Part shown: piece by piece, positions 8,219 through 17,047 of the stretch | Layout: each line of letters opens with the position of its first letter | Position numbering within the stretch: the first letter of the stretch is position 1 | The notes under the pieces: model-generated | Told to the model about the DNA's origin: nothing | What the model saw: the letters and a program-made list of their open reading frames with translations, nothing else | Database searches by the model: none | Program-made: the position numbers and the translations under genes | Source: Caballeronia udeis | GTDB taxonomy: Bacteria; Pseudomonadota; Gammaproteobacteria; Burkholderiales; Burkholderiaceae | Reading direction: 5' to 3' | DNA length: 64,000 nt | Assembly (NCBI RefSeq): GCF_001544555.2 | Contig: NZ_FCOK02000033.1 | Coordinates: forward strand, 1-64,000

Positions 8219-9304
8219 ATGAGCACCACGATAGAGCAACCGGCGCCATTTGCATCAGGCGCGGCCGGCGCTGCCCAGTTCGCCGGCTGGGACAGCCGCA
8301 AGTACAACTACTTTGAACCCAAGGGGCGCAAGGCGACCCATTACGAGGACATGACCGTCGACGTTCAGCCGGACCCGAAGCGCTACCTGCTGCAGGACTG
8401 GATCATCTCGTTCGCCGATGGCACGCCGACCTACTCGGAAACATGGACCGCCGTGAAATGCACGGACTGGCACAAGTTCCGCGCGGTCGATGAAGAATGG
8501 GAGCGCACCCACTATCAACGCCAGTCCACGATCATCGGCATGATCAGCGGCGCGATTGGCAATGCCCGGCGCTCGGGCGCGGTGAAGCGTTTCGACAAGG
8601 CGTGGCTCAAGGTGCTGGAGCAGCATCTTGGCGCATACAAGCATGCGGAATTTGGCCTGGGTACCGCGACCATGCATGCCCAGCGCTACGGCGTGACGCA
8701 GATGATCAACAGCGCCATCCTCACGAATGCATCGTACAAGCTGCGCTTTGCGCAGGACCTGACGCTGTACCTGGGGGAGATCGCACTGGACGCGCCGAAC
8801 CTGGACCTCGACGCCGGCAAGTCTCACTGGCTGAACGACCCGATCTGGCAGGAAACGCGCCGGGCGGTGGAGGCTATTGGCGGTGCAACCGACTTCCTCG
8901 AAAAGTACTTCGCGGTGAACGTGGTCTTCGAGCCGCTGGTGGCGGACCTGTTCCGCAGCGGTTTCATCATGCAGATGGCCGCATCGCAAAACGACTTCCT
9001 GACGCCTACGGTTGTTTCCGCGGCTGAGGGCGACTATGAGCGCAACCTGGCCAACGCGGTCGAGCTGTTTCACATGCTTGCCAACGACCCCAAGCACGGC
9101 GACGCCAACCGCAAGCTGTTCGGCGAGTGGCTGGAAAAGCACGGCGCCCTGGCGTCCGAGGCAGCGAAACGCCTGCAGCCGGTCTGGTCGATTCCGCATG
9201 TCAAGGTGGTGCAGTTCAACGACAGCATGAACAGTGCGATCGAGCGCGCCGAGATGATTGCCCGTGAGATCGGCATTCATTTCCCGCTGGCGATCCAGGC
9301 CTGA
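8219..9304 (+). CDS. prmC: Soluble di-iron monooxygenase hydroxylase, small subunit
   Basis: The 361-residue beta subunit of the hydroxylase. It shares the ferritin-like fold of the alpha subunit but lacks the E-x-x-H pairs, as expected. Recognisable family stretches are RKYNYFEPKGRKATHYED near the N-terminus and VNVVFEPLVADLFRSGF in the middle. Strong GAAGGAGG precedes ATG 8219. The gene lies third in the operon, as in mimABCD. It forms the alpha-beta dimer with the product of 5309-6979. Confidence 0.92.
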   Translation: MSTTIEQPAPFASGAAGAAQFAGWDSRKYNYFEPKGRKATHYEDMTVDVQPDPKRYLLQDWIISFADGTPTYSETWTAVKCTDWHKFRAVDEEWERTHYQRQSTIIGMISGAIGNARRSGAVKRFDKAWLKVLEQHLGAYKHAEFGLGTATMHAQRYGVTQMINSAILTNASYKLRFAQDLTLYLGEIALDAPNLDLDAGKSHWLNDPIWQETRRAVEAIGGATDFLEKYFAVNVVFEPLVADLFRSGFIMQMAASQNDFLTPTVVSAAEGDYERNLANAVELFHMLANDPKHGDANRKLFGEWLEKHGALASEAAKRLQPVWSIPHVKVVQFNDSMNSAIERAEMIAREIGIHFPLAIQA

Positions 9305-9348
9305 GCCATTCTTTAGTCACACCACCTAACCGGGAATAGGAGTACGCG

Positions 9349-9702
9349 ATGTCAGTGCATACCGACAACATCTTCAAGTCGATGAAAGACGTTCGTTTCG
9401 AGCAAACCATTTCTCACCAGTGCGGCGTCACCATGAACGATAGCGTCGAGGCACGCGCCATTGCGGAGTTGATGGCGCATAAACCCGGCATCACGGTGAC
9501 CTACCTGCCCGCGATGATTCGTATAGACGGGCAGGGGAAGATCGAGTTCAAGATGAGTGAGATCAGCGAATCGCTCGGCCGCGAGATGACCCCGCATCTG
9601 TTCGAGATCTCCACCTCGACCCACTACGGGCGGATGGTGATGATAGACGACGACACCGTCGTGCTGTTCGGCAACATGGACGACGCCATGGCTTACGAGT
9701 GA
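9349..9702 (+). CDS. prmD: Monooxygenase coupling (effector) protein
   Basis: A 117-residue MmoB/DmpM-family protein without cofactor motifs. Typical family features are ARAIAELMAHKPGITVTYLPAMIRIDG and the final FGNMDDAM. It binds the hydroxylase and tunes substrate access and electron transfer. RBS AATAGGAG lies upstream of ATG 9349. Its position, fourth, completes the four-component enzyme. Confidence 0.9.
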   Translation: MSVHTDNIFKSMKDVRFEQTISHQCGVTMNDSVEARAIAELMAHKPGITVTYLPAMIRIDGQGKIEFKMSEISESLGREMTPHLFEISTSTHYGRMVMIDDDTVVLFGNMDDAMAYE

Positions 9703-9800
9703 CAACCTGGGCGCGACCGTATCGCACTTCGCGACCGGCTTTGCATGACCTTTGCGTGGCATGAAGCCGGTCGTTCTCGCACAACCATGGAGACAATGTC

Positions 9801-10820
9801 ATGTATCGAACCAAGGACGGTGAAGAGATCTTCATCATCGACGGGCACGTCCATCTCTGGGACGGCAGCAAGGCGAACCTCAAGAATGTGCATGGTCAGC
9901 AGTTCATTGATTGCTTCTATGCCTATCATTCGAACCTGAGTCCCAAGGAGTATTTGTGGCCGAAGGAGAAGTTCGACAAGTACGGCGAGAAAGCCATGTA
10001 CGACGACCTGTTCGTCACAGGCTACGACGACATGGCAATTTGCCAGCCGACCTACCTGACGGACTTCTACAAGAACGGCTTCAACACGACCGAGGCCAAC
10101 TATGTATTGAAGGAGAAATACCCGAACCGGTTTATCGTCAACGGTGCGTTTGACCCCCGTGACGGCGAGGCCGGGCTCGATCACCTGGAGGAGTTGTCCG
10201 AACGCTACAAGATCCAGGGCGTCAAGCTCTATACCGCTGAATGGCGCGGTGACAGCAAGGGCTACAAGCTGTCGGACCCGGGCATGCAGAGATACTTCGA
10301 GCGCTGCGAAAAACTGGGCATCAAGAACATCCATGTGCACAAGGGCCCGACAATCCTGCCGTTGAACCGCGATGCGTTCGATGTTGCCGATGTCGACGAC
10401 GCGGCTACGAGTTTCCAGAACCTGAACTTCATTGTCGAGCACTGCGGCTTGCCGCGCCTGGACGATTTCTGCTGGATCGCGACCCAGGAAACCAACGTAT
10501 ATGGCGGCCTTGCGGTGGCGCTGCCGTTCATCCACACGCGCCCGGAGTATTTCGCTCATGTGATTTCGGAGCTGCTTTTCTGGATCGGCGAAGACAAGAT
10601 CCTGTACGGCAGCGACTACGGTATCTGGTCGCCGAAGTGGCTGATCGAGAAGTTCATGGCGTTCGAGTTGCCCGAATCCGTTGCCAAGGAGACCGGCGTT
10701 CAACTGTCGCTGACGGCGAAGAAGAAAATCCTTGGGCTCAACGCGGCACGGCTGTATGGCGTGGACGTGGAAGCGCAGAAGAAGCTGCTGGCTGATACGC
10801 GCCAGACGGTCACGGTATGA
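9801..10820 (+). CDS. Metal-dependent amidohydrolase (TIM-barrel) of the monooxygenase operon
   Basis: A 339-residue member of the amidohydrolase-2 family. It shows the metal motif H-x-H (DGHVHLWD, His16 and His18), a conserved HVHKGP, a further His in IVEHCG and the late Asp in LYGSDYG. Genes of this family lie just after the four monooxygenase genes in mycobacterial and rhodococcal mim/prm clusters, where their role is still unclear; they have been suggested to help maturation rather than catalysis. The start ATG 9801 follows GGAGACAATGTC. The stop overlaps the next start by ATGA. Confidence 0.87.
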   Translation: MYRTKDGEEIFIIDGHVHLWDGSKANLKNVHGQQFIDCFYAYHSNLSPKEYLWPKEKFDKYGEKAMYDDLFVTGYDDMAICQPTYLTDFYKNGFNTTEANYVLKEKYPNRFIVNGAFDPRDGEAGLDHLEELSERYKIQGVKLYTAEWRGDSKGYKLSDPGMQRYFERCEKLGIKNIHVHKGPTILPLNRDAFDVADVDDAATSFQNLNFIVEHCGLPRLDDFCWIATQETNVYGGLAVALPFIHTRPEYFAHVISELLFWIGEDKILYGSDYGIWSPKWLIEKFMAFELPESVAKETGVQLSLTAKKKILGLNAARLYGVDVEAQKKLLADTRQTVTV

Positions 10821-11605
10821 CCATCATGGCAGATGTTGCTACCGATGAGCGGACCGCGGAGGTGTGGGCGCAACTGGAGTCCGTTATCGATCCCGAGCTC
10901 GACGAATCGGTGACGGAACTGGGTTTCGTCACCAGCGTGGGGGTCGATGCCGGCGGACAGGTCCGCATCGATTTTCGCTTGCCGACCTACTGGTGCGCCG
11001 CCAATTTCGCCTTCCTGATGGCCGACGACATGCGTATTGCCGTTGCCTCGTTGCCGTGGGTCAGGAAGGTCACGGTAGGTCTCGGCGAGCATATGTATGC
11101 AGACGAGATCAATCTTGGCGTCGCGGCCGGGCTGTCGTTCCAGGCCACGTTCGGCAGTGAAGCCAGCGGCGAACTGGAAGAAGTTCGCCGGACCTTCATG
11201 GTCAAGGCTTTCCAGCGAAGGCAGGAAGCGCTGTTGACGTATCTGCTCGATCACGGGCATGAGCCGGCGGCATTGCTGCGGCTAACCGTGGCGCAACTTG
11301 CCGCGCTACCTTGCAATTCAGCGGGTCGTCGCCTGGTCGAACGCTATCTGGAGCGACGTCCTGTGGTCGGGGCAGGCGCTGACGCTGACGCAGTTGCCTT
11401 CGTCGACCGGGACGGCGCATTGCTCGATGCCGGGCAGATCCACGCCTACTTGCGCGGCTTGCGACGGGTCGGCGTCAACGCCGAATTCAACAGTGCGCTG
11501 TGTCGCGGTCTGCTTGCCACCCGATACGGCACGGGATGCGCGTCTCAAGTGGAGGTCAAGCCGGTGCATTTTGTTCGTTCAATCAGCGCGCTCAGGGCAA
11601 TCTAA
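10817..11605 (+). CDS. DUF59/MIP18-domain protein with long C-terminal extension
   Basis: The N-terminal 110 residues are a DUF59 (iron-sulfur/metal assembly) domain: VWAQLESVIDPELDESVTELGFV, then the conserved Cys in PTYWCAANFAFLMADD. The remaining 150 residues carry a mixed helical region with YLLDHGHEPAALLRLT and several Cys (CNSAGRR, LCRGLLATRYGTGC) that I do not recognise. A stand-alone DUF59 protein is about 100 residues, so this is an extended form. It starts by ATGA overlap with the amidohydrolase gene; an alternative ATG lies at 10826. Likely role: maturation of the di-iron or 2Fe-2S centre. Confidence 0.8.
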   Translation: MTIMADVATDERTAEVWAQLESVIDPELDESVTELGFVTSVGVDAGGQVRIDFRLPTYWCAANFAFLMADDMRIAVASLPWVRKVTVGLGEHMYADEINLGVAAGLSFQATFGSEASGELEEVRRTFMVKAFQRRQEALLTYLLDHGHEPAALLRLTVAQLAALPCNSAGRRLVERYLERRPVVGAGADADAVAFVDRDGALLDAGQIHAYLRGLRRVGVNAEFNSALCRGLLATRYGTGCASQVEVKPVHFVRSISALRAI

Positions 11606-11649
11606 AATGGTTTGTAATCCAAACCAATCATAAACGGAGACAGGCAATC

Positions 11650-13287
11650 ATGCCGAATATCATGTTGCACGATGATGAGGCCCGCATGGCTCTCGGCCGA
11701 GGAGTGGCCAAGCTCGCCAAGGCGGTACGTGGCACGCTCGGCCCCCGCGGGATGAATGCGATCATCGACCGGCCAATCGGAACGCCGATCATCTCTCGCG
11801 ACGGCGTGAGTATCGCCAACGAGATCGAACTGGAAGACGTGTTCGAAAATATCGGCGCGCAGGTGGTCAGGGAGGTCTCGAAGCAGACCAATGAAGTCGC
11901 CGGCGACGGTACCACCACGGCGACCGTCCTGGCCGATGCACTGGTGCAGGACGGCCTTGCCTGTCTCGCGGAAGGGGCGAACCCGGTGGAACTCGTGCAG
12001 GGTCTCGAGACCGCTGTCACCGAGGTCATTGCAGCGCTGAAACGCACCGCGACTCCGCTGCGTGGCGGCGAGGAGGTGCGAGCGGTAGCCATAGTGGCCG
12101 CCAACGATGAGGTCACCGGCACAATGGTGGCCGAGGCGCTTGAGCGGGTCGGGCCGGATGGCATTGTCGACGTCGAATATGGGACAACGGTCGAAACGCT
12201 TCTGGAAGTGGTCGACGGCATGGCCTTCGATCGTGGCTACCTGTCTCATCACATGGTCACGGACCTGGAACGAATGCAGGTGGTGCTCGATAACCCGCTC
12301 ATTCTGATGACCGACCAGCGGCTGCAGTCGGCGGAGGAGGTGGCGGCCGTCCAGGCGCTCATAGCGAAAAGCAAGCGCCCGCTGCTGATCATTGCGGAAG
12401 AGGTCGCGCCCGCCTGTGTGGTGAGCCTGCTCGCCTGGCGAGACAACGGCGGGGTTCCCGTGGCGGCCATCCATCCGCCCGAGTACGGGCATTGGCGCAA
12501 GGCTATGCTCGAGGACATAGCCATTGTCACGGGAGGCCGGGTGATTGCCCGCGACCTGGGCGGAAAACTCGAGACCACGGAACTGCGGGATCTCGGCAGC
12601 GCGCGGCAAGTGCGCATTTCAGCCAACCAGACCATCATTACGGCCGGTGGCGGGGACCCGGTCGGCATTATCGCGCGTCGTCAGCAGGTGGCACGCCAGT
12701 ACGAGATGGCGCCGGAGAATGTTGAACGGGACAAGTTCCAGGTGCGCCTCGCCAAACTATCGGGGGGCACCGCGATGATCCTGGCAGGCGGCGCCACGCC
12801 GGTCGAACAGAAGCGCCGGCTTCATTTGATCGAGGATGCGATCAACGCGGCGCGCGCGGCCATTGCCGAGGGAGTTGTGCCGGGAGGGGGAATGGCACTG
12901 TTGCGGGTGTCTTCTGAACTCGAAGGGATCGTTTCCCGGACCCAGGGGAGTGTCCAGCAGGGCGCGAGACTGCTGCAGCGGGCTCTGACGAAGCCGCTGT
13001 TTCACATCGCGACGAACTGTGGCCTGAATGGCGAGGCGATCGTGGCCGAGGCGGTGCGGTCGAGACCGGGCATGGGACTCGACGCACGCACTGGCGCCTT
13101 TGTGAACCTGATTGAAGCGGGCATCATCGATCCGGTGAAGGTCAGCTACAGCGCGGTGCGCAATGCCGCATCGGTTGCCGGGTTGATCCTGACCACCCAG
13201 ACCCTGATTGCCAAGAAACCGGAGACAATCGATCCCACCGCGGGCCCTGCGCTTGGCGGCGGCGCCGAAGTGTTTGGCCGGAAATAG
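11650..13287 (+). CDS. GroEL-like chaperonin dedicated to the monooxygenase
   Basis: A 545-residue group I chaperonin. ATP-binding GDGTTTAT is at residues 85-92 and the late motif EGVVPGGGMALL is intact. It lacks the Gly-Gly-Met tail of housekeeping GroEL, ending LGGGAEVFGRK, and no groES gene is next to it. In mycobacteria the equivalent gene, mimG, is needed for the hydroxylase to fold, so I assign this one the same job. ATG 11650 follows CGGAGA; a longer reading frame from 11500 overlaps the DUF59 gene and is not preferred. Confidence 0.9.
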   Translation: MPNIMLHDDEARMALGRGVAKLAKAVRGTLGPRGMNAIIDRPIGTPIISRDGVSIANEIELEDVFENIGAQVVREVSKQTNEVAGDGTTTATVLADALVQDGLACLAEGANPVELVQGLETAVTEVIAALKRTATPLRGGEEVRAVAIVAANDEVTGTMVAEALERVGPDGIVDVEYGTTVETLLEVVDGMAFDRGYLSHHMVTDLERMQVVLDNPLILMTDQRLQSAEEVAAVQALIAKSKRPLLIIAEEVAPACVVSLLAWRDNGGVPVAAIHPPEYGHWRKAMLEDIAIVTGGRVIARDLGGKLETTELRDLGSARQVRISANQTIITAGGGDPVGIIARRQQVARQYEMAPENVERDKFQVRLAKLSGGTAMILAGGATPVEQKRRLHLIEDAINAARAAIAEGVVPGGGMALLRVSSELEGIVSRTQGSVQQGARLLQRALTKPLFHIATNCGLNGEAIVAEAVRSRPGMGLDARTGAFVNLIEAGIIDPVKVSYSAVRNAASVAGLILTTQTLIAKKPETIDPTAGPALGGGAEVFGRK

Positions 13288-13298
13288 TCCTGCTGTGG

Positions 13299-13320
13299 CC
13301 GGTCTCCATGCGGAGGCCGG
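13299..13320 (+). terminator. Hairpin ending the monooxygenase operon
   Basis: A 9-bp stem (CCGGTCTCC, loop ATGC, GGAGGCCGG, one G-U pair) lies 11 bases after the chaperonin stop. Only two T follow, so termination may be partial or need Rho. Confidence 0.6.
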
Positions 13321-13337
13321 TTATCCAGGTGTAAATA

Positions 13338-13352
13338 ATTCGGAATCCGAAT
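13338..13352. promoter_or_regulatory. Palindrome upstream of the sigma-54 activator gene
   Basis: ATTCGGA-A-TCCGAAT is a perfect 7-bp inverted repeat with a single central base, in the 440-base gap between the chaperonin gene and the activator gene. It is a plausible operator. The rest of the gap to 13728 holds no gene I can support. Confidence 0.4.
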
Positions 13353-13728
13353 CAGGTGGCGGCGTTTAATTACAACTGCCTGATATAAGGTGTCGAATCC
13401 ATTTCACACGAACCGCGGCCGGACTGGCCACGCTTTGTAATAGCGGGCTACTACGTCTTCAGCCGTTGAGTCATTTTTTCTGGGAATCACGCTCCAGGAA
13501 CCCGGACTATGTCTGCCATGTGCCGCATAAAAGAATAGTTGATCATGTTGGCCGGGGCGTGTTTTCCCGAGCGGACCTGATCAAAAGCTAGGCATATACT
13601 AGTCCGTGGTGTTGTTGCCAGCTTACAGATTGAATAGCGAGAAGCGCCAGCTGCAACGCCAGATAGCGAGTCGCGACGAAGCCTGCCTTGAGGGGTTTCG
13701 CGTTGACCAATCGCATCGGAGGAGACTT

Positions 13729-15804
13729 GTGGCGAGACATCAAATCGAGAGTGCATCGGGTCCTGCTGATCGGGCCGTGATGCATGGCCTGATGGCCCAG
13801 GCGCAGCGCGCCGACGTCCTCCACTCTGACCGCGACACCATGCGTGCATGGGAGCGTTTCCTCGCGGGCGAGTCAGCAGTAGCGGTTCCTTCGGCTCTCA
13901 TTGCATCCTGGCAGCGTAGTCTGGAATCCGGCGTCAGTCCATCTGCGCGCCTCGCGCCGTTCGCGGTGCACGGCGATGCGGTCGAGGCTTTGCGTTGGCG
14001 TCATCGAGAGTTGCTGGCAGCGTCCGACCGGCTGTTCACCGCGACGGCGGATCTGTTTGCGGATTCACATTCCATCCTGCTCCTGACCAACCAGGATGGG
14101 GTGATTCTCAAGGCGGCAGGGGACCTGCGCACGTTGACGGCCGGCGAGAAGATCCATTTGACGATAGGCGGCGACTGGCGTGAAGGGATGGCCGGCACCA
14201 ACGGCATCGGCACCGCGCTCGCGACCGGCGAGCCAACGTATATTCATGGATCAGAACACTTCTGCGAAGGTATCAAGTCCTGGAGTTGCGCGGCGGCGCC
14301 GATTTGCGAACCGGGGACCGGTGCAATCATCGGTGTACTCGATATTTCCGGGCCGCCTTCTACTTATCAGATCAATAACCTGACCTTGGCGATTACGGCG
14401 GCACGACAGATCGAGATGGTGCTGGCCGAGCAGTCCGCCCGTCAGCATATGCGTCTATTGGCGTTCTGCCTGCAACGGCTTTCATCGTCTGACGCAGCGG
14501 GGATGATCGCCATCGACCGGCGCGGCCGGCTCGTACACACTACCGGCCGGGTGCCGCTTCCCGTCGGTTTAGGAGAGCGGTTCCCGGGGATGGACGAGAG
14601 CTCGGCCGTGGAGGACTGGGCCCGGCACCTGCCACAAGGCTTGCGTGCCGAATGGTTCAACCCGGTCGTGGTGGAAGGCAGCACGATCGGCGCAATGCTC
14701 GTGGTTCCCGCGATTCGATCGCGCTCCCCGGGCAACCGGACGGCCGAGCGCAACCATGCGCTTGGGAACGGAGCGGATAGTGAAAGAGGTGGTAAGCCGG
14801 GTAATGAGCCCGGAAGCGAGGCCGACCCGCAACGTAACTGTTTTGCCCAGATACTCGGGCAGAGCGCCGTCATGCTCGCGGCTGTCAATCGGGCTCGTCA
14901 GCTTGCCAGCAGGCGTGTACCGGTGTTGATCGAGGGCGAGACCGGGGTCGGCAAGGAACTGTTCGCACGGGCAATACACGGAGAGGAACGTGGGGGCGGA
15001 GCTTTCGTCGCGTACAACTGCGGGGCGGCGTCGAAGGAGCTGATCGGCAGCGAGTTGTTCGGCCACGTCCGCGGCGCGTTTACGGGAGCGACTGCAGAGG
15101 GACGCCCCGGCCGGTTCGAACTGGCGCACGGCGGCACCCTGTGTCTCGATGAAATCGGCGAGTTGCCGCTCGACCTGCAACCCGTGCTGCTGCGGGCGCT
15201 GGAGGAGGGCGTGGTCTACCGGTTAGGAGACACGCAACCACGGCGCGTCGACGTACGCTTGCTGGCAATGACCAATCGTAATCTGCATGACGAAGTAAAA
15301 TTCGGGCGCTTCCGTGGCGACCTCTACTACCGCATCAGCGTCACCCGCATACGGATCCCGCCGCTGCGCGAGCGGGACATCGACATCGACCTGCTGGTCG
15401 AGCATTTCAACCGTCGGCTTGCCCTTCGCCACTCGGTCGCGTTGAGGCGGCTGAACCCCGAAGTCATGGCCGTGCTGCGCGCTTATTCCTGGCCGGGCAA
15501 CGTCAGGGAGATGCGCAACATCATCGAGAATTTGCTGTTGACCTCGCGCGAGGAGGAGGTCGGGCTCGACGAATTGCCTGCTGAACTGCTCGCCGAAACG
15601 GCGACCGCCGGCACGGCGGAGCCGGTGCTGCTTCAATCGACCAGCCTTGAAGAAACTGAGCGTGTTGCCATTGCTCGCGCGGTGTATGACGCTCATGGCA
15701 ATCTCGCCCAGGCGGCACGTTCGCTAGGCGTGTCGCGCAGCACGCTGTATAGAAAGCTGGAGCTCTATCACCTGGAAGGCATTGTCAAACCCGCCATGGA
15801 ATGA
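13729..15804 (+). CDS. Sigma-54-dependent activator, AcoR/MimR type
   Basis: A 691-residue enhancer-binding protein. It has an N-terminal GAF sensory region, an AAA+ domain with Walker A GETGVGKE near residue 403 and the sigma-54 contact loop GAFTGA near 449, then a C-terminal Fis-type helix-turn-helix (LAQAARSLGVSRSTLYRKLE). The reading frame is open back to 13606, but GTG 13729 has GGAGGAG just upstream and is the better start. AcoR relatives bind small ketones, alcohols or their metabolites. Two -24/-12 promoters (947 and 5084) lie upstream of the two operons of this locus and are the natural targets. Confidence 0.9.
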   Translation: MARHQIESASGPADRAVMHGLMAQAQRADVLHSDRDTMRAWERFLAGESAVAVPSALIASWQRSLESGVSPSARLAPFAVHGDAVEALRWRHRELLAASDRLFTATADLFADSHSILLLTNQDGVILKAAGDLRTLTAGEKIHLTIGGDWREGMAGTNGIGTALATGEPTYIHGSEHFCEGIKSWSCAAAPICEPGTGAIIGVLDISGPPSTYQINNLTLAITAARQIEMVLAEQSARQHMRLLAFCLQRLSSSDAAGMIAIDRRGRLVHTTGRVPLPVGLGERFPGMDESSAVEDWARHLPQGLRAEWFNPVVVEGSTIGAMLVVPAIRSRSPGNRTAERNHALGNGADSERGGKPGNEPGSEADPQRNCFAQILGQSAVMLAAVNRARQLASRRVPVLIEGETGVGKELFARAIHGEERGGGAFVAYNCGAASKELIGSELFGHVRGAFTGATAEGRPGRFELAHGGTLCLDEIGELPLDLQPVLLRALEEGVVYRLGDTQPRRVDVRLLAMTNRNLHDEVKFGRFRGDLYYRISVTRIRIPPLRERDIDIDLLVEHFNRRLALRHSVALRRLNPEVMAVLRAYSWPGNVREMRNIIENLLLTSREEEVGLDELPAELLAETATAGTAEPVLLQSTSLEETERVAIARAVYDAHGNLAQAARSLGVSRSTLYRKLELYHLEGIVKPAME

Positions 15805-15860
15805 CTGGCTCCATGTCGCAAACAGCTATAGGCGGATTGAACACTGCGTCCGGGCTGTAA

Positions 15861-17012
15861 TCAGCAAGTACTTCGAGCCTTGAGATTCGGCAGCACAAAA
15901 CGGCGCAGCACGGCATCGGGCACTTGCCAGTCGTTCGGATCGTTGTAATTTCCGGCGGTGACCACCACCACGAGTGCGCGTGCCGGAACGATAGCCAGCA
16001 ATTGGCCGCCATTGCCGAAACCCATCAAATAGTGTTCGCCGCGAGTTCCCGTCTTGCTCGGATAGGCGATTTCGCCGACTCGCCAGAAGTAGCCATATGA
16101 CTGCCCGTCACGCACCGTGGCGGCAGGCGTGAAGCAAGCGTCGAGCCACGCCGCGGGCACGATCGTCTTGCCCTTCCATTGGCCGCGGGCGAGCACCAGT
16201 TGACCAACACGTGCAAGCTCACGTGGCGTCAGACGCAGCCCGGATGCGGCAATCGCTTCTCCATCCTGGCCTTTCGCCCATGAGAATTTGTCGATACCAA
16301 GCGGCTCGAAAAGAACCGAGCGCGCGTAGTCCTCGAGCGGTTGCCCGGTGCCCTTCTCGATCAGTCGGCCGATAAGCGCAACGGCGCCACCGCTGTAGAT
16401 CCACACTTCACCCGGTGCAGCGACAATCGGGCGTTCGAGCACGTAACGGAATCGATCTGGAGCCGCGTCCATTCCCGTCTCGCTGTTGGCCGGATCCTTA
16501 TACGAAACATGCTCGTTCCATTGCATGCCGAGGGTCATGGTCAACGCATTGGCGATCGTGAGACCTGCCCGTTGCGGATCACGCGCGAGGTCCGGGTATT
16601 CGGGGAACTGCGCCAGAAGCGGCTGGTCGGGTGGCGGGACGCGCTTGTCCGCGAGCGCGATGCCGTAGAGCAACGAAACAAGGCTCTTGGTGACAGAGCG
16701 CAGGTCGTGCTGCACGTCGGGACCGAACACGACTTCGCCAGCAGTCGGTTGACCCCGGGTTTCATCGGGACCCGAAAAATAGCGCTCGAACGCTATGTTC
16801 CCGTCCTGCACCACCAGGACACTGTGGAGGTTGTGCAGAGGGGCCGCCGCACGAAAGGTCTCGAAGCGGGCGCCGAGATCGGGTGCGAAGCCGGACGCCG
16901 CGGAGGGTGCGCTCGCCCACGTGGCGGCTTCAACGAACGATTGCATCTGGCTCATGATGATTGCCGCTCCGGTGAGTTTCAGAAAATCGCGTCGGCTGGA
17001 AATCCTGGTCAT
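15861..17012 (-). CDS. Tat-exported serine hydrolase, beta-lactamase/NylB-like
   Basis: A 383-residue protein with a twin-arginine leader (SSRRDFLKLTGAA) and a class C beta-lactamase fold. The nucleophile motif SVTKS puts Ser106 and Lys109 in S-x-x-K, and Tyr206 lies in YSG. The third motif is degenerate (GFGNGG). These features resemble 6-aminohexanoate-dimer hydrolases and small esterases more than true beta-lactamases. The substrate is unknown. It converges on the sigma-54 activator gene and lies 36 bases after the DUF1700 gene. Confidence 0.85.
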   Translation of the reverse strand: MTRISSRRDFLKLTGAAIIMSQMQSFVEAATWASAPSAASGFAPDLGARFETFRAAAPLHNLHSVLVVQDGNIAFERYFSGPDETRGQPTAGEVVFGPDVQHDLRSVTKSLVSLLYGIALADKRVPPPDQPLLAQFPEYPDLARDPQRAGLTIANALTMTLGMQWNEHVSYKDPANSETGMDAAPDRFRYVLERPIVAAPGEVWIYSGGAVALIGRLIEKGTGQPLEDYARSVLFEPLGIDKFSWAKGQDGEAIAASGLRLTPRELARVGQLVLARGQWKGKTIVPAAWLDACFTPAATVRDGQSYGYFWRVGEIAYPSKTGTRGEHYLMGFGNGGQLLAIVPARALVVVVTAGNYNDPNDWQVPDAVLRRFVLPNLKARSTC

Positions 17013-17047
17013 CAGCGTCTCCTTGAAGGCCCTGGTATGCGATTCCG

